A DNA stretch of 64,000 bases from Rhizophagus irregularis. Lineage: Eukaryota > Glomeromycota > Glomeromycetes > Glomerales > Glomeraceae. Where the stretch lies: positions 3,286,001-3,350,000 of the forward strand of contig NC_089436.1 of assembly GCF_026210795.1 (NCBI RefSeq). The letters run 5' to 3'. The notes beneath the pieces are model-generated. The model had not been told where the DNA came from. It did not search any database and saw only the letters and a program-made list of their open reading frames with translations. The first letter of the stretch is position 1, and each line of letters starts with the position of its first letter. The translations under genes and the position numbers were made by a program. Positions 11,701 to 19,779 of the stretch are shown here, piece by piece.

Positions 11701-12374
11701 AAAATTATAATAGAAGATCAAATAACTATAATGGAAGACCAAATAACTATAACAGACCACCAAACCACCAAAACAATAATCGAGGATTCAATGTAGTGGA
11801 ATATGATAATTATAATGACCAATATGACCAATATGATTATGATAGTCAGGATTATCAGGATAATTACGACCAAGGATATAGTTATGACGACCCGTATTAT
11901 CAGGATAATGATGTAACATTTAACCATGTTGATCAAGACTTTTATATTGGTGAAAGACAAACGAGAAGTAACATAAAAAATAGGTCAAGTAATCGAGATG
12001 TAGATATGGAAATTGACCAAGAACAAGCACGAAGAAGGAATAATAAATATGCAAGCCAAGAGGAAAGGGCAGCAGCATTACCAAAAAGAGGATTCACTGA
12101 TGAAAGTCTGAAAAAAGCACAAGAAGCAAGGAGAAATAATAATACATGTGGAAATTGTGGACAAAGAGGTCACTATGCAAAACAATGTAAAAATGAACGT
12201 GTTGAAGGTATTCATAGGACAAGCGCATTTCAAAGAAATATACCAAAATATAACGTATTAGAGGATATGAAAAGTACCAGAGCAAATGCAACTTTTTCAC
12301 AAATTATAGATATGAGCCCAGAACAAAGAAAAATATATTATGATGGTATGAGAAGGTATCCACAAACAGATTGA
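8772..12374 (+). CDS. gag: Gag polyprotein, unusually long (1,200 residues)
   Basis: Structural protein of the element. The retrotransposon-Gag capsid-like region lies near residues 690-870 (PQFYGREEEDINDWVRQF, then AAQWYN). Two nucleic-acid-binding CCHC knuckles follow: CYNCKQPGHYANEC from residue about 949 and CGNCGQRGHYAKQC from about 1126, separated by an Asn/Tyr/Asp-rich linker. The first ~640 residues are not typical Gag: acidic and helical, with two Cys4 zinc-ribbon-like units (CEDCGNKK...CRKC and CNECGIRW...CRDC). Typical Ty3/gypsy Gag proteins are 300-500 residues, so this is an extended or fused protein. The ATG at 8772 is the first in frame. The stop is TGA followed by CTA, a context known to allow readthrough, and the protease continues in the same frame. 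Confidence 0.9.
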   Translation: MEWYHVWNAEYINHKQEHDLGVIEPEECLACEICNPIEREVPVVFKKFWDALFKFEDTILMYNNVTLKGLLDLVSMDNKEREDTIHKGKCRNIVDRIIESIRYRQQPKMKEKGLRIIMVVIVRDCIEGNLENEVFDRLIGCPEIMEHGYILEDWDVENRFQKFWEWYNTILENDTKAKYVAPGAITQFRKLLYVEERIIELGEDEIVYLITSIDYEEPWLSIKEQNQRLDRYIQEIVQRFIKTKQFTREPEDSESDEAKDSPESYELGNTSDDEEVYEVRGEDNVEWTIRKLKGKIEEMGGRFTDKNIYRMWDLRIRMELILTEDFLGTFFELMGLSDEKLKDEINEWLIRETVTCEDCGNKKLPDMMEGPQQCRKCELAEVLELQDDLEKLGYELDILETRRIKELRISNSIILTTEFMEKYFQEIDSDDKELRIKLYEWINENTTFCNECGIRWINNKFDEGKTKCRDCENDENEIDIRVKRLKQICDDNKIGITNGELLRLISMGYTDGEILDQEFIEIFQGNKNEMEENLRRILDKFLKQQAGIEDSESSGNKSDDEESGGSENKSDGSGKDGEILNPNESDNNENFEEPYEENIINRPGFDSSESSESNSEDKSEISDYNIENLFETPLIPPIPPIPPIVPIIMGATRAEVREDFRAALLAATGHDIGGNWAGLVAANPLANAIEDAGNVAGGIISMPQFYGREEEDINDWVRQFETAFTAIGKAAGVNGARQAAMAATCLKGAAAQWYNEKKEANNGHLVNWQDNDNDNDLKHRIKQRFTREDVRKRKMLELRKITQGVNENVEAYTIRFRQILRIATRGHALDDELQVDNYIEGLTPTLGYQVRRQNPANLNDAVNTARREEEATNELIRKTRGISVSTQRKGIDIQDDKPKNIFEKPLEKNYEDDLADMFKKLEVKLVNQLGGQKRPPNNNNRQGPPPRACYNCKQPGHYANECRVNNGQRNYGRPNNQNYNRRSNNYNGRPNNYNRPPNHQNNNRGFNVVEYDNYNDQYDQYDYDSQDYQDNYDQGYSYDDPYYQDNDVTFNHVDQDFYIGERQTRSNIKNRSSNRDVDMEIDQEQARRRNNKYASQEERAAALPKRGFTDESLKKAQEARRNNNTCGNCGQRGHYAKQCKNERVEGIHRTSAFQRNIPKYNVLEDMKSTRANATFSQIIDMSPEQRKIYYDGMRRYPQTD

Positions 12375-12914
12375 CTACAAGAATCAATGAACAACATTGA
12401 AGCAGAACATTTAACTGCATTAAGAGGTAAATTAATAATAAACCAAGAATTAAAGGACGTAATGTTTGATACAGGAGCAGCAGTAAATGTAATAACTAGT
12501 TAGATAATGGATGAAATGGACCTAAAAATTGAGGAACCAAGTACAGTAAGATGTGTGATGATAAATGAGGATAAATTAGCATCTAGGGGTACCACGACAA
12601 TATACATACAATTTGGGGATAAGGAAATACCCATTAAGGTTGAAGTAATTGATTCAGGAAAAAACGAAATTGTGTTAGGAAATGGAGTATTAGATATGTT
12701 CAAAGCAAATATAGATTACACAGATAAAACAATAATAATTAGAATAAATGATGAAACTATGGATATACCAGTAAAATACACACAAAGGACCATTAAAGGG
12801 TTTGAAGAAACATTTGATGAAGAGGAAATATTAGAAGAATTATACCAGGATGAATTGTATAACATATATGAAGATGACCATGAAGGTCAGGAAGATGAAA
12901 ATTTTAAAGTATAA
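12375..12914 (+). CDS. pro: aspartic protease region, in frame with gag, interrupted by TAG
   Basis: This stretch continues the gag frame after the TGA at 12372. It has the retroviral-type aspartic protease active site MFDTGAAVNVITS (Asp codon at 12468), then an in-frame TAG at 12501, then the rest of the fold starting near the ATG at 12507, with the conserved late motif IVLGNGVLDMF. The frame ends with TAA at 12912. Two stops therefore separate Gag from a complete protease. The first sits in a leaky context; the second (AGT TAG ATA) does not look leaky and may be a mutation. In either case the frame that starts at 12507 lacks the catalytic Asp. Confidence 0.8.
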
Positions 12915-14389
12915 GTCTTGGTCAGAATCATACTGAAGAGACGATAAAGAAGCACAAAAGTGACTATGAAAAATTTATTGAAAAATTTAAAGTAGGAGAC
13001 ATAACCAATGAACAAAAAGGTAAATTAAAGGTATTAGTAGAAAAATATAAGGATATATTTGAGTACGATGGTGAAAAATATAACAGGACAAACCTAGTAA
13101 AACATGAAATCAGATTAAAAGGGGGTACTGAACCAATAGCCCAAAAGAGGTACAAAGAAAATGATGAAAAAGGTAAATTCATCAGAAAAGAGGTTGAAGA
13201 AATGTTAAAAATGGGGAAAATTAGAGAATCTAGAAGTCCATGGTCTTCACCAGTGACTTTAGCAGGGAAAAAGTCGGGAAATTATAGATTTTGCATCGAC
13301 TATAGAAAATTGAATAAAGTTACAATAACAGATGCATATCCATTACCAAGGATTGATGAACAATTAGAAAGGATAAGTTCAGGAAAATGGTTTACCAGTC
13401 TAGATTTAGCATCAGGGTTTAATCAGATAGAAATGGCTGAGGAAGATATTGAGAAAACAGCATTCATATGCTCAGCAGGATTATATGAATATAATGTCAT
13501 GCCATTTGGGTTAACAAATGCGCCTGCAAGTTTTCAAAGGTTAATGGATAAAGTATTAAAAGAGTACCTAAATGAATTTGTGATAGTATACATTGATGAT
13601 ATAATGATATATTCGGAAAATTTTGAAGACCACCTAAAACACATAAAGTTAGTGTTAGAAAAATTAAAGGAAGCCAGTTTAATACTAAAGTTAAAGAAAT
13701 GTATATTTGGAAAAACAGAAATAGAATTTTTAGGACATGTAGTTGGTAAAAATGGATTAAAACCAAGTCCAGGAAAGGTTGAAAAGATACAAAAATTAAC
13801 AGCACCTATAAATATAAAAGGTGTAAGGTCAATATTAGGGTTATGTACGTATTATAGAAAATTTATTAAAGATTTTTCAAAAATAGTAAAACCAATAACA
13901 TCTTTATTGAGAAAAGATGAAAAGTTTGAATGGGGCATCAAACAACATGAAGCATTAGAAATATTAAAAAGGAAATTAACCGAAGAACCGGTGTTAAGAC
14001 AACCAGATTGGTTAAGGAAATTTATATTAATTACAGATGCTTCAGGAATAGGATTAGGGGCAGTGTTAGCTCAAAAAGATGATAAAGGTCAAGAATATGT
14101 AATAGAATATGCCAGTAAAAGTTTAAACAGGACAGAACAAAGATGGCCAATAACCGAACAAGAATGTTATGCAATTGTATGGGGAATACAACATTTCCAT
14201 AAATACTTGATCAATAGAAAATTTGAGGTAGTAACAGACCATGCAGCTTTGAAGGGATTAATGACTGCAAAAGTACCAAAAGGAAAGAGATCAAGATGGG
14301 TCATGGAATTGGAACAGTATGATTTTGAAATAACCCATAGACCAGGAAAAGAAAATAAAAACGCAGATGCCTTATCAAGAATAATATAA
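12908..14389 (+). CDS. pol: reverse transcriptase-RNase H
   Basis: Copies element RNA into DNA and degrades the RNA strand. The frame is open from 12908; the first ATG that gives a 395-residue product is at 13202, but homology begins earlier (KHEIRLKGGTEPIAQKRY near 13100), so the true N-terminus is upstream. Counting from 13202, RT blocks are SPWSSPV (12-18), the LDLASGFNQI palm strand with the first Asp (68), the PFGLTNAPASFQ block (101-112) and YIDD (130-133). RNase H residues are D279 (LITDASG), E321, D346 (VTDHAAL) and D389 (NADALS). The frame is -1 relative to gag-pro, and the two overlap by only 7 nt. No canonical slippery heptamer is present there. Confidence 0.92.
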   Translation, partial: SISLGQNHTEETIKKHKSDYEKFIEKFKVGDITNEQKGKLKVLVEKYKDIFEYDGEKYNRTNLVKHEIRLKGGTEPIAQKRYKENDEKGKFIRKEVEEMLKMGKIRESRSPWSSPVTLAGKKSGNYRFCIDYRKLNKVTITDAYPLPRIDEQLERISSGKWFTSLDLASGFNQIEMAEEDIEKTAFICSAGLYEYNVMPFGLTNAPASFQRLMDKVLKEYLNEFVIVYIDDIMIYSENFEDHLKHIKLVLEKLKEASLILKLKKCIFGKTEIEFLGHVVGKNGLKPSPGKVEKIQKLTAPINIKGVRSILGLCTYYRKFIKDFSKIVKPITSLLRKDEKFEWGIKQHEALEILKRKLTEEPVLRQPDWLRKFILITDASGIGLGAVLAQKDDKGQEYVIEYASKSLNRTEQRWPITEQECYAIVWGIQHFHKYLINRKFEVVTDHAALKGLMTAKVPKGKRSRWVMELEQYDFEITHRPGKENKNADALSRII

Positions 14390-14425
14390 ATAGATGGGTA
14401 AAAGAGTTACTTTTCAAAAATAAAA

Positions 14426-14665
14426 ATGGAACAAGTGGTAAGAAATACAAATCATAAAATAAAGGATATAATCGAAAATTTAGAAGGTATAACAAAGGAA
14501 TTAAACAGGATAAATTATAACTATAAATTCAAAGCCAAAAATTTTGAAGATAGTGAAGAAAGACCATTAATATTGGAAACTCAAGAGGAAATATTACAAA
14601 TAGAGGTGATATTAAGTAAAGTAAACAAGCTAAAATTATCAGAATTATGTAAAAATGGGACCTAA
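14426..14665 (+). CDS. small helical ORF between RT-RNase H and the kinase-integrase
   Basis: A 79-residue frame in the same phase as RT-RNase H, separated from it by two stop codons (14387 and 14399). It is charged and probably forms a coiled coil (DIIENLEGITKELNRI, then LQIEVILSKVNKLKLSEL). Its last 11 bases overlap the start of the kinase-integrase frame (ATGGGACCTAA), an arrangement suited to termination-reinitiation or a +1 shift. In an intact pol polyprotein this could be a linker domain. No family recognised. Confidence 0.5.
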   Translation: MEQVVRNTNHKIKDIIENLEGITKELNRINYNYKFKAKNFEDSEERPLILETQEEILQIEVILSKVNKLKLSELCKNGT

Positions 14666-16436
14666 AATAATAATCATATGTGGAGTTGATGGTACTGGAA
14701 AAACATTCATTGTAAATAAACTTATAAAAGAATTTGAAAAAGTAGGACAAAGTGTGAGGTTTAACACCTTTAAAAGGAGAAGAGAGGACAATGATAAGTA
14801 TAAAATACCAAAGAAAGGTATAGAATGGGAATTCAGGAAGGAAGTTGTCGAACAAATCAACAGGAGAATGGAAGAACATGATAATGAGGATTGGTTAATA
14901 TTAGATAAAAGTCCCTATAGTGAGTACTTTTATCAACAAACACCATCATTCGACAGAGGATACATAACAAGATATGAGAACCACCTATTAGAAAAGGAAG
15001 TATTTAGGAACAAAAGGATAATTGATGAATCAATAGTGATATTTTTAGAAAATGAAAAATGTTGGGAAAATTACAAAGGTAGAGAACATTCAAAAAAGGA
15101 TCAAGGACATAAAACATCATATCCATTATTAGATGAAGAAAGATATATGGAGATGGTGAAATCATTTAAAGAATGTCAAGATATTTACGAAGGAGAAAAA
15201 TATGCTAATATTAAAATATCAAATAATGACACAGATTGGGAAAGAGTATATAATAAAATAATAGAATTAGATGGAGATAAACCACCAATAGAGGTTAAAA
15301 ATATTGAGATTAAGGATAACATCAGAGTAACTGATGGTAAAAAGCATATTGTGAAAAATGGTAAAAACATCAGAATAATAGAAGACTTTGAAAAGATGGG
15401 AGCACTATATTTAGCTCACAGTCATGAATTATCGGCACATATGGGAATCAAAAGTACTTATGATAATTTAAAAGATAAATATTATTGGGAAAACATGCTG
15501 AATGATGTTGAAAGATATGTAAGGACATGTGATGAATGTCAAAGAAGAGGAAAACCACAAGGGAAAAATGAATTACACCCAATTAAAGTAGTAGAACCAT
15601 GGTATCAAATCGGGATTGACTTTGTTGGACCATTGAACACAACAACAAATGGTAATAAATACATCATAGTAGCAATGGATTATTTTACAAAATGGCCAGA
15701 AGCCAAAGCAGTAAAAGAAGCAACTGCCAAAGAAGTATCAAAATTTATTTATGAAGACATCATTTGTAGACATGGATGTCCAATGAAAATATTGAGTGAT
15801 AGAGGAAGTCATTTCAATAATGAAATGATTAAGGAATTAATGGAAAAATTCAAAATTAAATGGAATTTTTCTACAAGTTATCATCCAGAGACAAACGGAC
15901 TTGTTGAAAGATTCAACCGAACATTAGGTCAAGCATTAGCAAAATTATCAACCAAAGATGATTGGGATCAAAGGATAGCACCCATATTATTTGCTTACCG
16001 AAATAAAAAGCATAGTTCAACAAGAATTCGACCATTTTATTTAACATACGGAAGAAATGTACGGACAATAATGGATGAAAATATCAAAGAAATTAACCTA
16101 AGTGATAGAATAGTTGGATTATTAGAAGAACTACCAAAAATCCGACATGAAGCCAAAGAACAAATACTGAAATCTCAAACAAAACAAAAAGAGTATCATG
16201 ACAGAAAAATAATCAAAGAACACACCTTTGGAATTGGAGATAAAATACTACTCTATGATAAAGCCAAAGCACAACAACTATCGGGAAAATTAGAATCAAA
16301 ATGGTTGGGACCATTTTACATTCATGAAATACTACCGAATGGAGCTTATAGAATTAAAAATATTAAAGGTGTCATCAAGAAGATACCTGTAAATGGAGAA
16401 TTATTAAAGACTTACCATACACCGATGAGTAAATGA
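14655..16436 (+). CDS. thymidylate/deoxynucleoside kinase-like domain fused to integrase
   Basis: A 593-residue protein. Residues 1-205 resemble thymidylate or deoxynucleoside kinases: Walker A GVDGTGKT (10-17), LILDKSPYSEYFYQ (81-94) where these kinases carry the DR-x-YS motif, and a basic lid-like stretch YKGREHSKKD (140-149). The integrase follows: zinc finger H255, H262, C292, C295; catalytic core D322 (GIDFVGP), D382 (LSDRGSHF) and E418 (NGLVERF), giving DD35E spacing; and a GPF-type C-terminal module (KWLGPFYI). There is no chromodomain. The kinase half is not part of known standard gypsy pol proteins. It may phosphorylate nucleotides for reverse transcription (inference). The domain lacks the usual Arg of the DR motif (DK here), so activity or substrate may differ. 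The ATG at 14655 is the first in frame. Confidence 0.88.
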   Translation: MGPKIIIICGVDGTGKTFIVNKLIKEFEKVGQSVRFNTFKRRREDNDKYKIPKKGIEWEFRKEVVEQINRRMEEHDNEDWLILDKSPYSEYFYQQTPSFDRGYITRYENHLLEKEVFRNKRIIDESIVIFLENEKCWENYKGREHSKKDQGHKTSYPLLDEERYMEMVKSFKECQDIYEGEKYANIKISNNDTDWERVYNKIIELDGDKPPIEVKNIEIKDNIRVTDGKKHIVKNGKNIRIIEDFEKMGALYLAHSHELSAHMGIKSTYDNLKDKYYWENMLNDVERYVRTCDECQRRGKPQGKNELHPIKVVEPWYQIGIDFVGPLNTTTNGNKYIIVAMDYFTKWPEAKAVKEATAKEVSKFIYEDIICRHGCPMKILSDRGSHFNNEMIKELMEKFKIKWNFSTSYHPETNGLVERFNRTLGQALAKLSTKDDWDQRIAPILFAYRNKKHSSTRIRPFYLTYGRNVRTIMDENIKEINLSDRIVGLLEELPKIRHEAKEQILKSQTKQKEYHDRKIIKEHTFGIGDKILLYDKAKAQQLSGKLESKWLGPFYIHEILPNGAYRIKNIKGVIKKIPVNGELLKTYHTPMSK

Positions 16437-16670
16437 TAACTATCATCAATGGACTTAGAAAAATAAAGATAATTTATAATCATGTGAAATAAAATCACAT
16501 GACATAAAAATAATTTTCGAAAATAGGAAAAACTAATGAAAATTTCCTAAGAAAGACCGAAGTGAAATCCGGTACAGGAAAACCGTAGACTTAACAAACA
16601 CATGATAAACCGCAGATGTAGACGCAGCAAAAAAAAGAATATTTAAAACGCAGCTGAGTCAAGTGACAAT
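16437..16670 (+). other. 3' untranslated part of the retrotransposon
   Basis: AT-rich sequence after the integrase stop with no open frame. It leads into the tRNA-like segment. Confidence 0.6.
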
Positions 16671-16737
16671 GCATGCTTGATTTAGTGGTATAATTCGCAC
16701 CTACCACTTCGAGACACGAGTTCGATTCTTAGAATAA
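16671..16737 (+). other. tRNA-Gly-like sequence inside the retrotransposon
   Basis: GCATGCTTGATTTAGTGGTA matches the 5' half of eukaryotic tRNA-Gly (acceptor strand, then an A-box-like D arm). CTACCAC sits where the anticodon loop should be (anticodon ACC, Gly), and GAGTTCGATTC is a B-box/T-loop. The 3' acceptor strand and T stem no longer pair, so it is not a working tRNA. Its first seven bases equal the acceptor sequence implied by the primer-binding site. It is plausibly a copy of the primer tRNA captured during reverse transcription. Confidence 0.6.
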
Positions 16738-16763
16738 ATTTAATGTGGGCATTAAATTTTTAT

Positions 16764-16770
16764 GCGGGGA
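16764..16770 (+). other. candidate polypurine tract
   Basis: GCGGGGA lies 4 bases before the 3' LTR. It is short and contains one C, but it is the only purine-rich block at the position where plus-strand priming should occur. Confidence 0.4.
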
Positions 16771-16774
16771 TAGT

Positions 16775-17457
16775 TGTAATGCCGTAGTATATCTAGTAAA
16801 TTTATTAATTGTGAGGCGCAGTATTACATTTAGTCTTAGTGTATAAAATTTTAACTTATTTTTATTTTTATTTTAAATCGGACCGAAAAGTCGTTAAACT
16901 ATTAGTCATGAGAATCAAGGATAATTGGACCGAGAAGTCGTTAAACTAATAATCACATGGATTAAGGTAATTGGTCCGTGATGACCTTAAACCATTAGTC
17001 ACGAGATTTAAGGATAAATGAGGATCCGAAAGATACTAAATTGAATGAAATCAAGTGATCTGAGGTGTCAAGTGATTAATTTGTTGATCACTACGTTAAT
17101 ATTATAAATCATAATTCAGGAGTTTATGATGATCAAATGGATACAAAATTAAGATAATGGAAATACTTTAAAACAATGGAAATACTTTAAAACAATGGAA
17201 ATACTTTAATAATTTAAATCCATGAATCGAAATTATGAATTTTAGTTACACAAAAACAAACATAAAAGGGCGTGAAGATCACCTTTTGGAAAGGACAGAG
17301 GGAGAAAATTAGACGAATTTTGTTATGAATTATTTATTTTGTTATTTAATGTTATTAAACCAAGCATATTATTGTATTTATTTATATTATTAATAAAGAG
17401 TCATTTTGTTAATACCTGAGGTGGCAAACATAATTCTCTATGGGCTCAGGTGTTACA
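16775..17457 (+). repeat. 3' LTR (683 bp)
   Basis: Same length and, as far as can be read, same sequence as the 5' LTR, including the 3-fold ~21-bp repeat. Followed by ATAG, the second copy of the target duplication. Confidence 0.97.
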
Positions 17458-17582
17458 ATAGTTTAACGTCATTTCGGACCAATTAAAATACAATTTTAAA
17501 CTATTAAAAATTTATATACTAATTTTAAATATAATACTGCGCCCATAATTAATAAATTTACTATGTATATTACGGCATTACA
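17458..17582 (-). repeat. older solo LTR, 5' part
   Basis: The inverse of this segment starts TGTAATGCCGTAATATAC and continues like the first ~125 bases of the 683-bp LTR with many substitutions. With 6079-6337 it makes an older LTR of about 380 bp (shorter than 683, so internally deleted or from a related family). ACAT after it and ATAT before 6079 may be its decayed target duplication. Confidence 0.85.
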
Positions 17583-17921
17583 ACATTAATCCTGTTGCAA
17601 ACGCAACAAGTTACAACTAGTTTATTAGGCTGAAATTATTTTTATTTGGTTTCATTCAATCCGATTGCTTATTGAAAATTTCATTTTTTCTTTTATGCCG
17701 ATCAATAGCGTAACAATTTATCATCAGGTTAATACTATATATAGAATTTTTGTATTCAAAATTTTGAATGTTACACATTCTGCACAGGGGCTTAGTATTT
17801 GTTATCCGAACTCCGTAATTTTTAAATAAAATTTTTTTTTTTTTACGTTTCATTTTAACGTTATCTTTGAATTTACTAAGTAAATTGTAATCTACATATA
17901 TACAATACGAATTAATTTAGT
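17583..17921. other. upstream region of the kinase gene
   Basis: No gene seen. Presumably holds the promoter of the kinase gene that starts at 17922, but no specific element can be named. The minus-strand frame 17656-17853 has no motif. Confidence 0.4.
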
Positions 17922-19779
17922 ATGGAAATATCAAAAATGAATCCTAAAGAAAATAAAAGAGATTTATGGAAACATGTTGATTCTGATAAATATCAGGTAA
18001 AACAATACATTTTATCATTTAATAATATAACATTATTGAATTTTTAATTTGAATAATAATATATTTTTTAAATCATTTATCTTAAAAGAAACATGTTACA
18101 ATTTCTACTATTGGTTCAACTACTGAATCAGCAGAAGAGATAGATGATAAAATAGTTTATATGGAAGATTTAGAAAAAAGAAAACAAGTATATGGAATAT
18201 GTGGAGAATGTAATGAACCTGGCACAGGAGAAAATTGGTGTCAACCTTGTAATGCTAAAAGATTTAAGGATAACTTTAAAAATTGGACTAGTGAGAATAA
18301 AGATATTGATGAATTTATACAACAATCACAACTTAATACTGTGTACTATAAAAAATATCTTGAATGGATACCTTATGAAAATTTTAAAGATATTACTTAT
18401 ATTACCAGAGGTGGATTTGGTAAAATTTATTCAGCAGAGTGGCCTGATGGATGTATTTATACTTGGGATATTGAAAATCAAAAATGGGGTAGGACTACTG
18501 GTTTAAAAGTTGCATTAAAAAGTTTGGACAATTCTTCTTGTATAAGTACAGAATTTTTAAATGAGGTAAATTAAAATAAGAAATGTAATCTATTTACTTT
18601 TATTTTTATTTGTGTATTACTTATATATTATTAAAATTTTTACTTTCATTATTTTCATTAGATTAAAACTCATCTTCAGATTTATCTTTTGGATGTTATT
18701 CGATGTTATGGAATAACTCAAGATCCAAATAGCAAAGATTATATGATGGTTTTAAAATATTGTGAAGATGGAAATTTGAGAAATTACTATATGAATAATA
18801 AATTAAATTATTATTCAAAAATTGGTAGATTACATCAAATTGCAAGAGGGCTTTTAGATATTCATAATGCTGGAAAAGTTCATAAAGATTTTCATTCAGG
18901 CAATATATTGGAAGGTAGTGGTATGTATATAAGTGATTTAGGAATGTGTCAACCAGCAAATAATAAAGAGAAATCAGATAAAAATGAAGGAGTTTATGGA
19001 GTAATACCTTATATGGCACCAGAAGTTTTACATGGATATCAATATACAAAAGCATCTGATATTTATTCATTTGGAATAATTATAAATGAATATATATCCG
19101 AAGAAACTCCTTATAATAATATTTCTCATGATTATTCTTTAGCTATTAAAATATGTAAAGGACTTAGACCAAATATTTTTAAATATACACCAAAATTACT
19201 TGCAGATTTGATTACTAAATGTTGGGATGCTAAAGTAGAAAATAGACCAACTGCTAAAGAATTGTATCAAATATTATATAAATGGAATTATAATGGATAT
19301 GATGATAGTGATACTGAATCTCAAATAAATGAGTATGATGATAAAATCAAATTAAACAGAACAGATGAAAAAAGATCTAGTAACATTCAAACACATCCGC
19401 AAGCAATTTATACTAGTAGACTTTTAAGTTTCAAAAATCTTCCAGAACCAGTAAATCCAGTAAATTCAGGTAATTTAATTTAACTTTGATAACCAAAAAA
19501 AAAAAAATGTTTATATTACTAATAACTTTATTTTTTAATAGATGCTACTGAAACAACATTACGTAAGTAATTATTTGTAACCAATATAATTAATAAATTT
19601 TTATATTGTTTTAATATTATGTTAATTAATTTATAGATTCAGAATGTTTTGATTGTCAATTAGACGAATTAGGTAAGAAATTTATTTTTTAGTTCTTTAT
19701 TTTGCTAATACTTATTGATTTTGCTTATTTTGTATATCTTAATGAAATTAATCAAGACGAAGAAAATAAGACTGAATGA
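17922..19779 (+). CDS. protein kinase (TKL-type) with N-terminal Cys4 motif, six exons
   Basis: Proposed exons are 17922-17996, 18089-18565, 18662-19469, 19542-19562, 19637-19672 and 19757-19779. They use GT-AG introns of 72-96 bp and sum to 1,440 nt (479 residues) with consistent phases. An N-terminal CGECNEPGTGENWCQPCNAK motif probably binds zinc. The kinase domain follows: glycine loop TRGGFGKIYSA, VALKSL lysine, catalytic loop KVHKDFHSGNIL (HKD rather than HRD), SDLG in place of DFG, activation-segment end GVIPYMAPEV, and DIYSFGII. The C-terminal tail comes from three tiny exons and ends in SECFDCQLDEL plus an acidic end. The first four exons are well supported; the last acceptor is a choice between two AGs. 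It belongs to the kinase group greatly expanded in Rhizophagus; its substrate is unknown. Confidence 0.85.

Larger units (their letters stand above)
6338..17457 (+). mobile_element. complete Ty3/gypsy LTR retrotransposon with a kinase-integrase ORF
   Basis: This 11,120-bp element is bounded by 683-bp LTRs that read as identical, start TGTAATG and end GTTACA. A 4-bp duplication, ATAG, flanks it (6334-6337 and 17458-17461). Inside, in order: a tRNA primer-binding site, a leader with tandem repeats, small accessory frames, a 1,200-residue Gag with two CCHC knuckles, protease, reverse transcriptase-RNase H, a small frame, and a kinase-like domain fused to integrase. The RT-RNase H-integrase order places it in Ty3/gypsy (Metaviridae). 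No chromodomain is seen. The identical LTRs imply recent insertion, yet the coding part is split over several frames. Confidence 0.97.

Noticed and set aside
12900..12915. T TTT AAA as a -1 ribosomal slip site between protease and RT
   Set aside because: After a -1 shift the A-site codon would be TAA, a stop, and the heptamer does not follow X XXY YYZ.
16671..16737. A functional tRNA-Gly gene
   Set aside because: The acceptor 3' strand and T stem do not pair and the anticodon stem has a mismatch; called tRNA-like instead.
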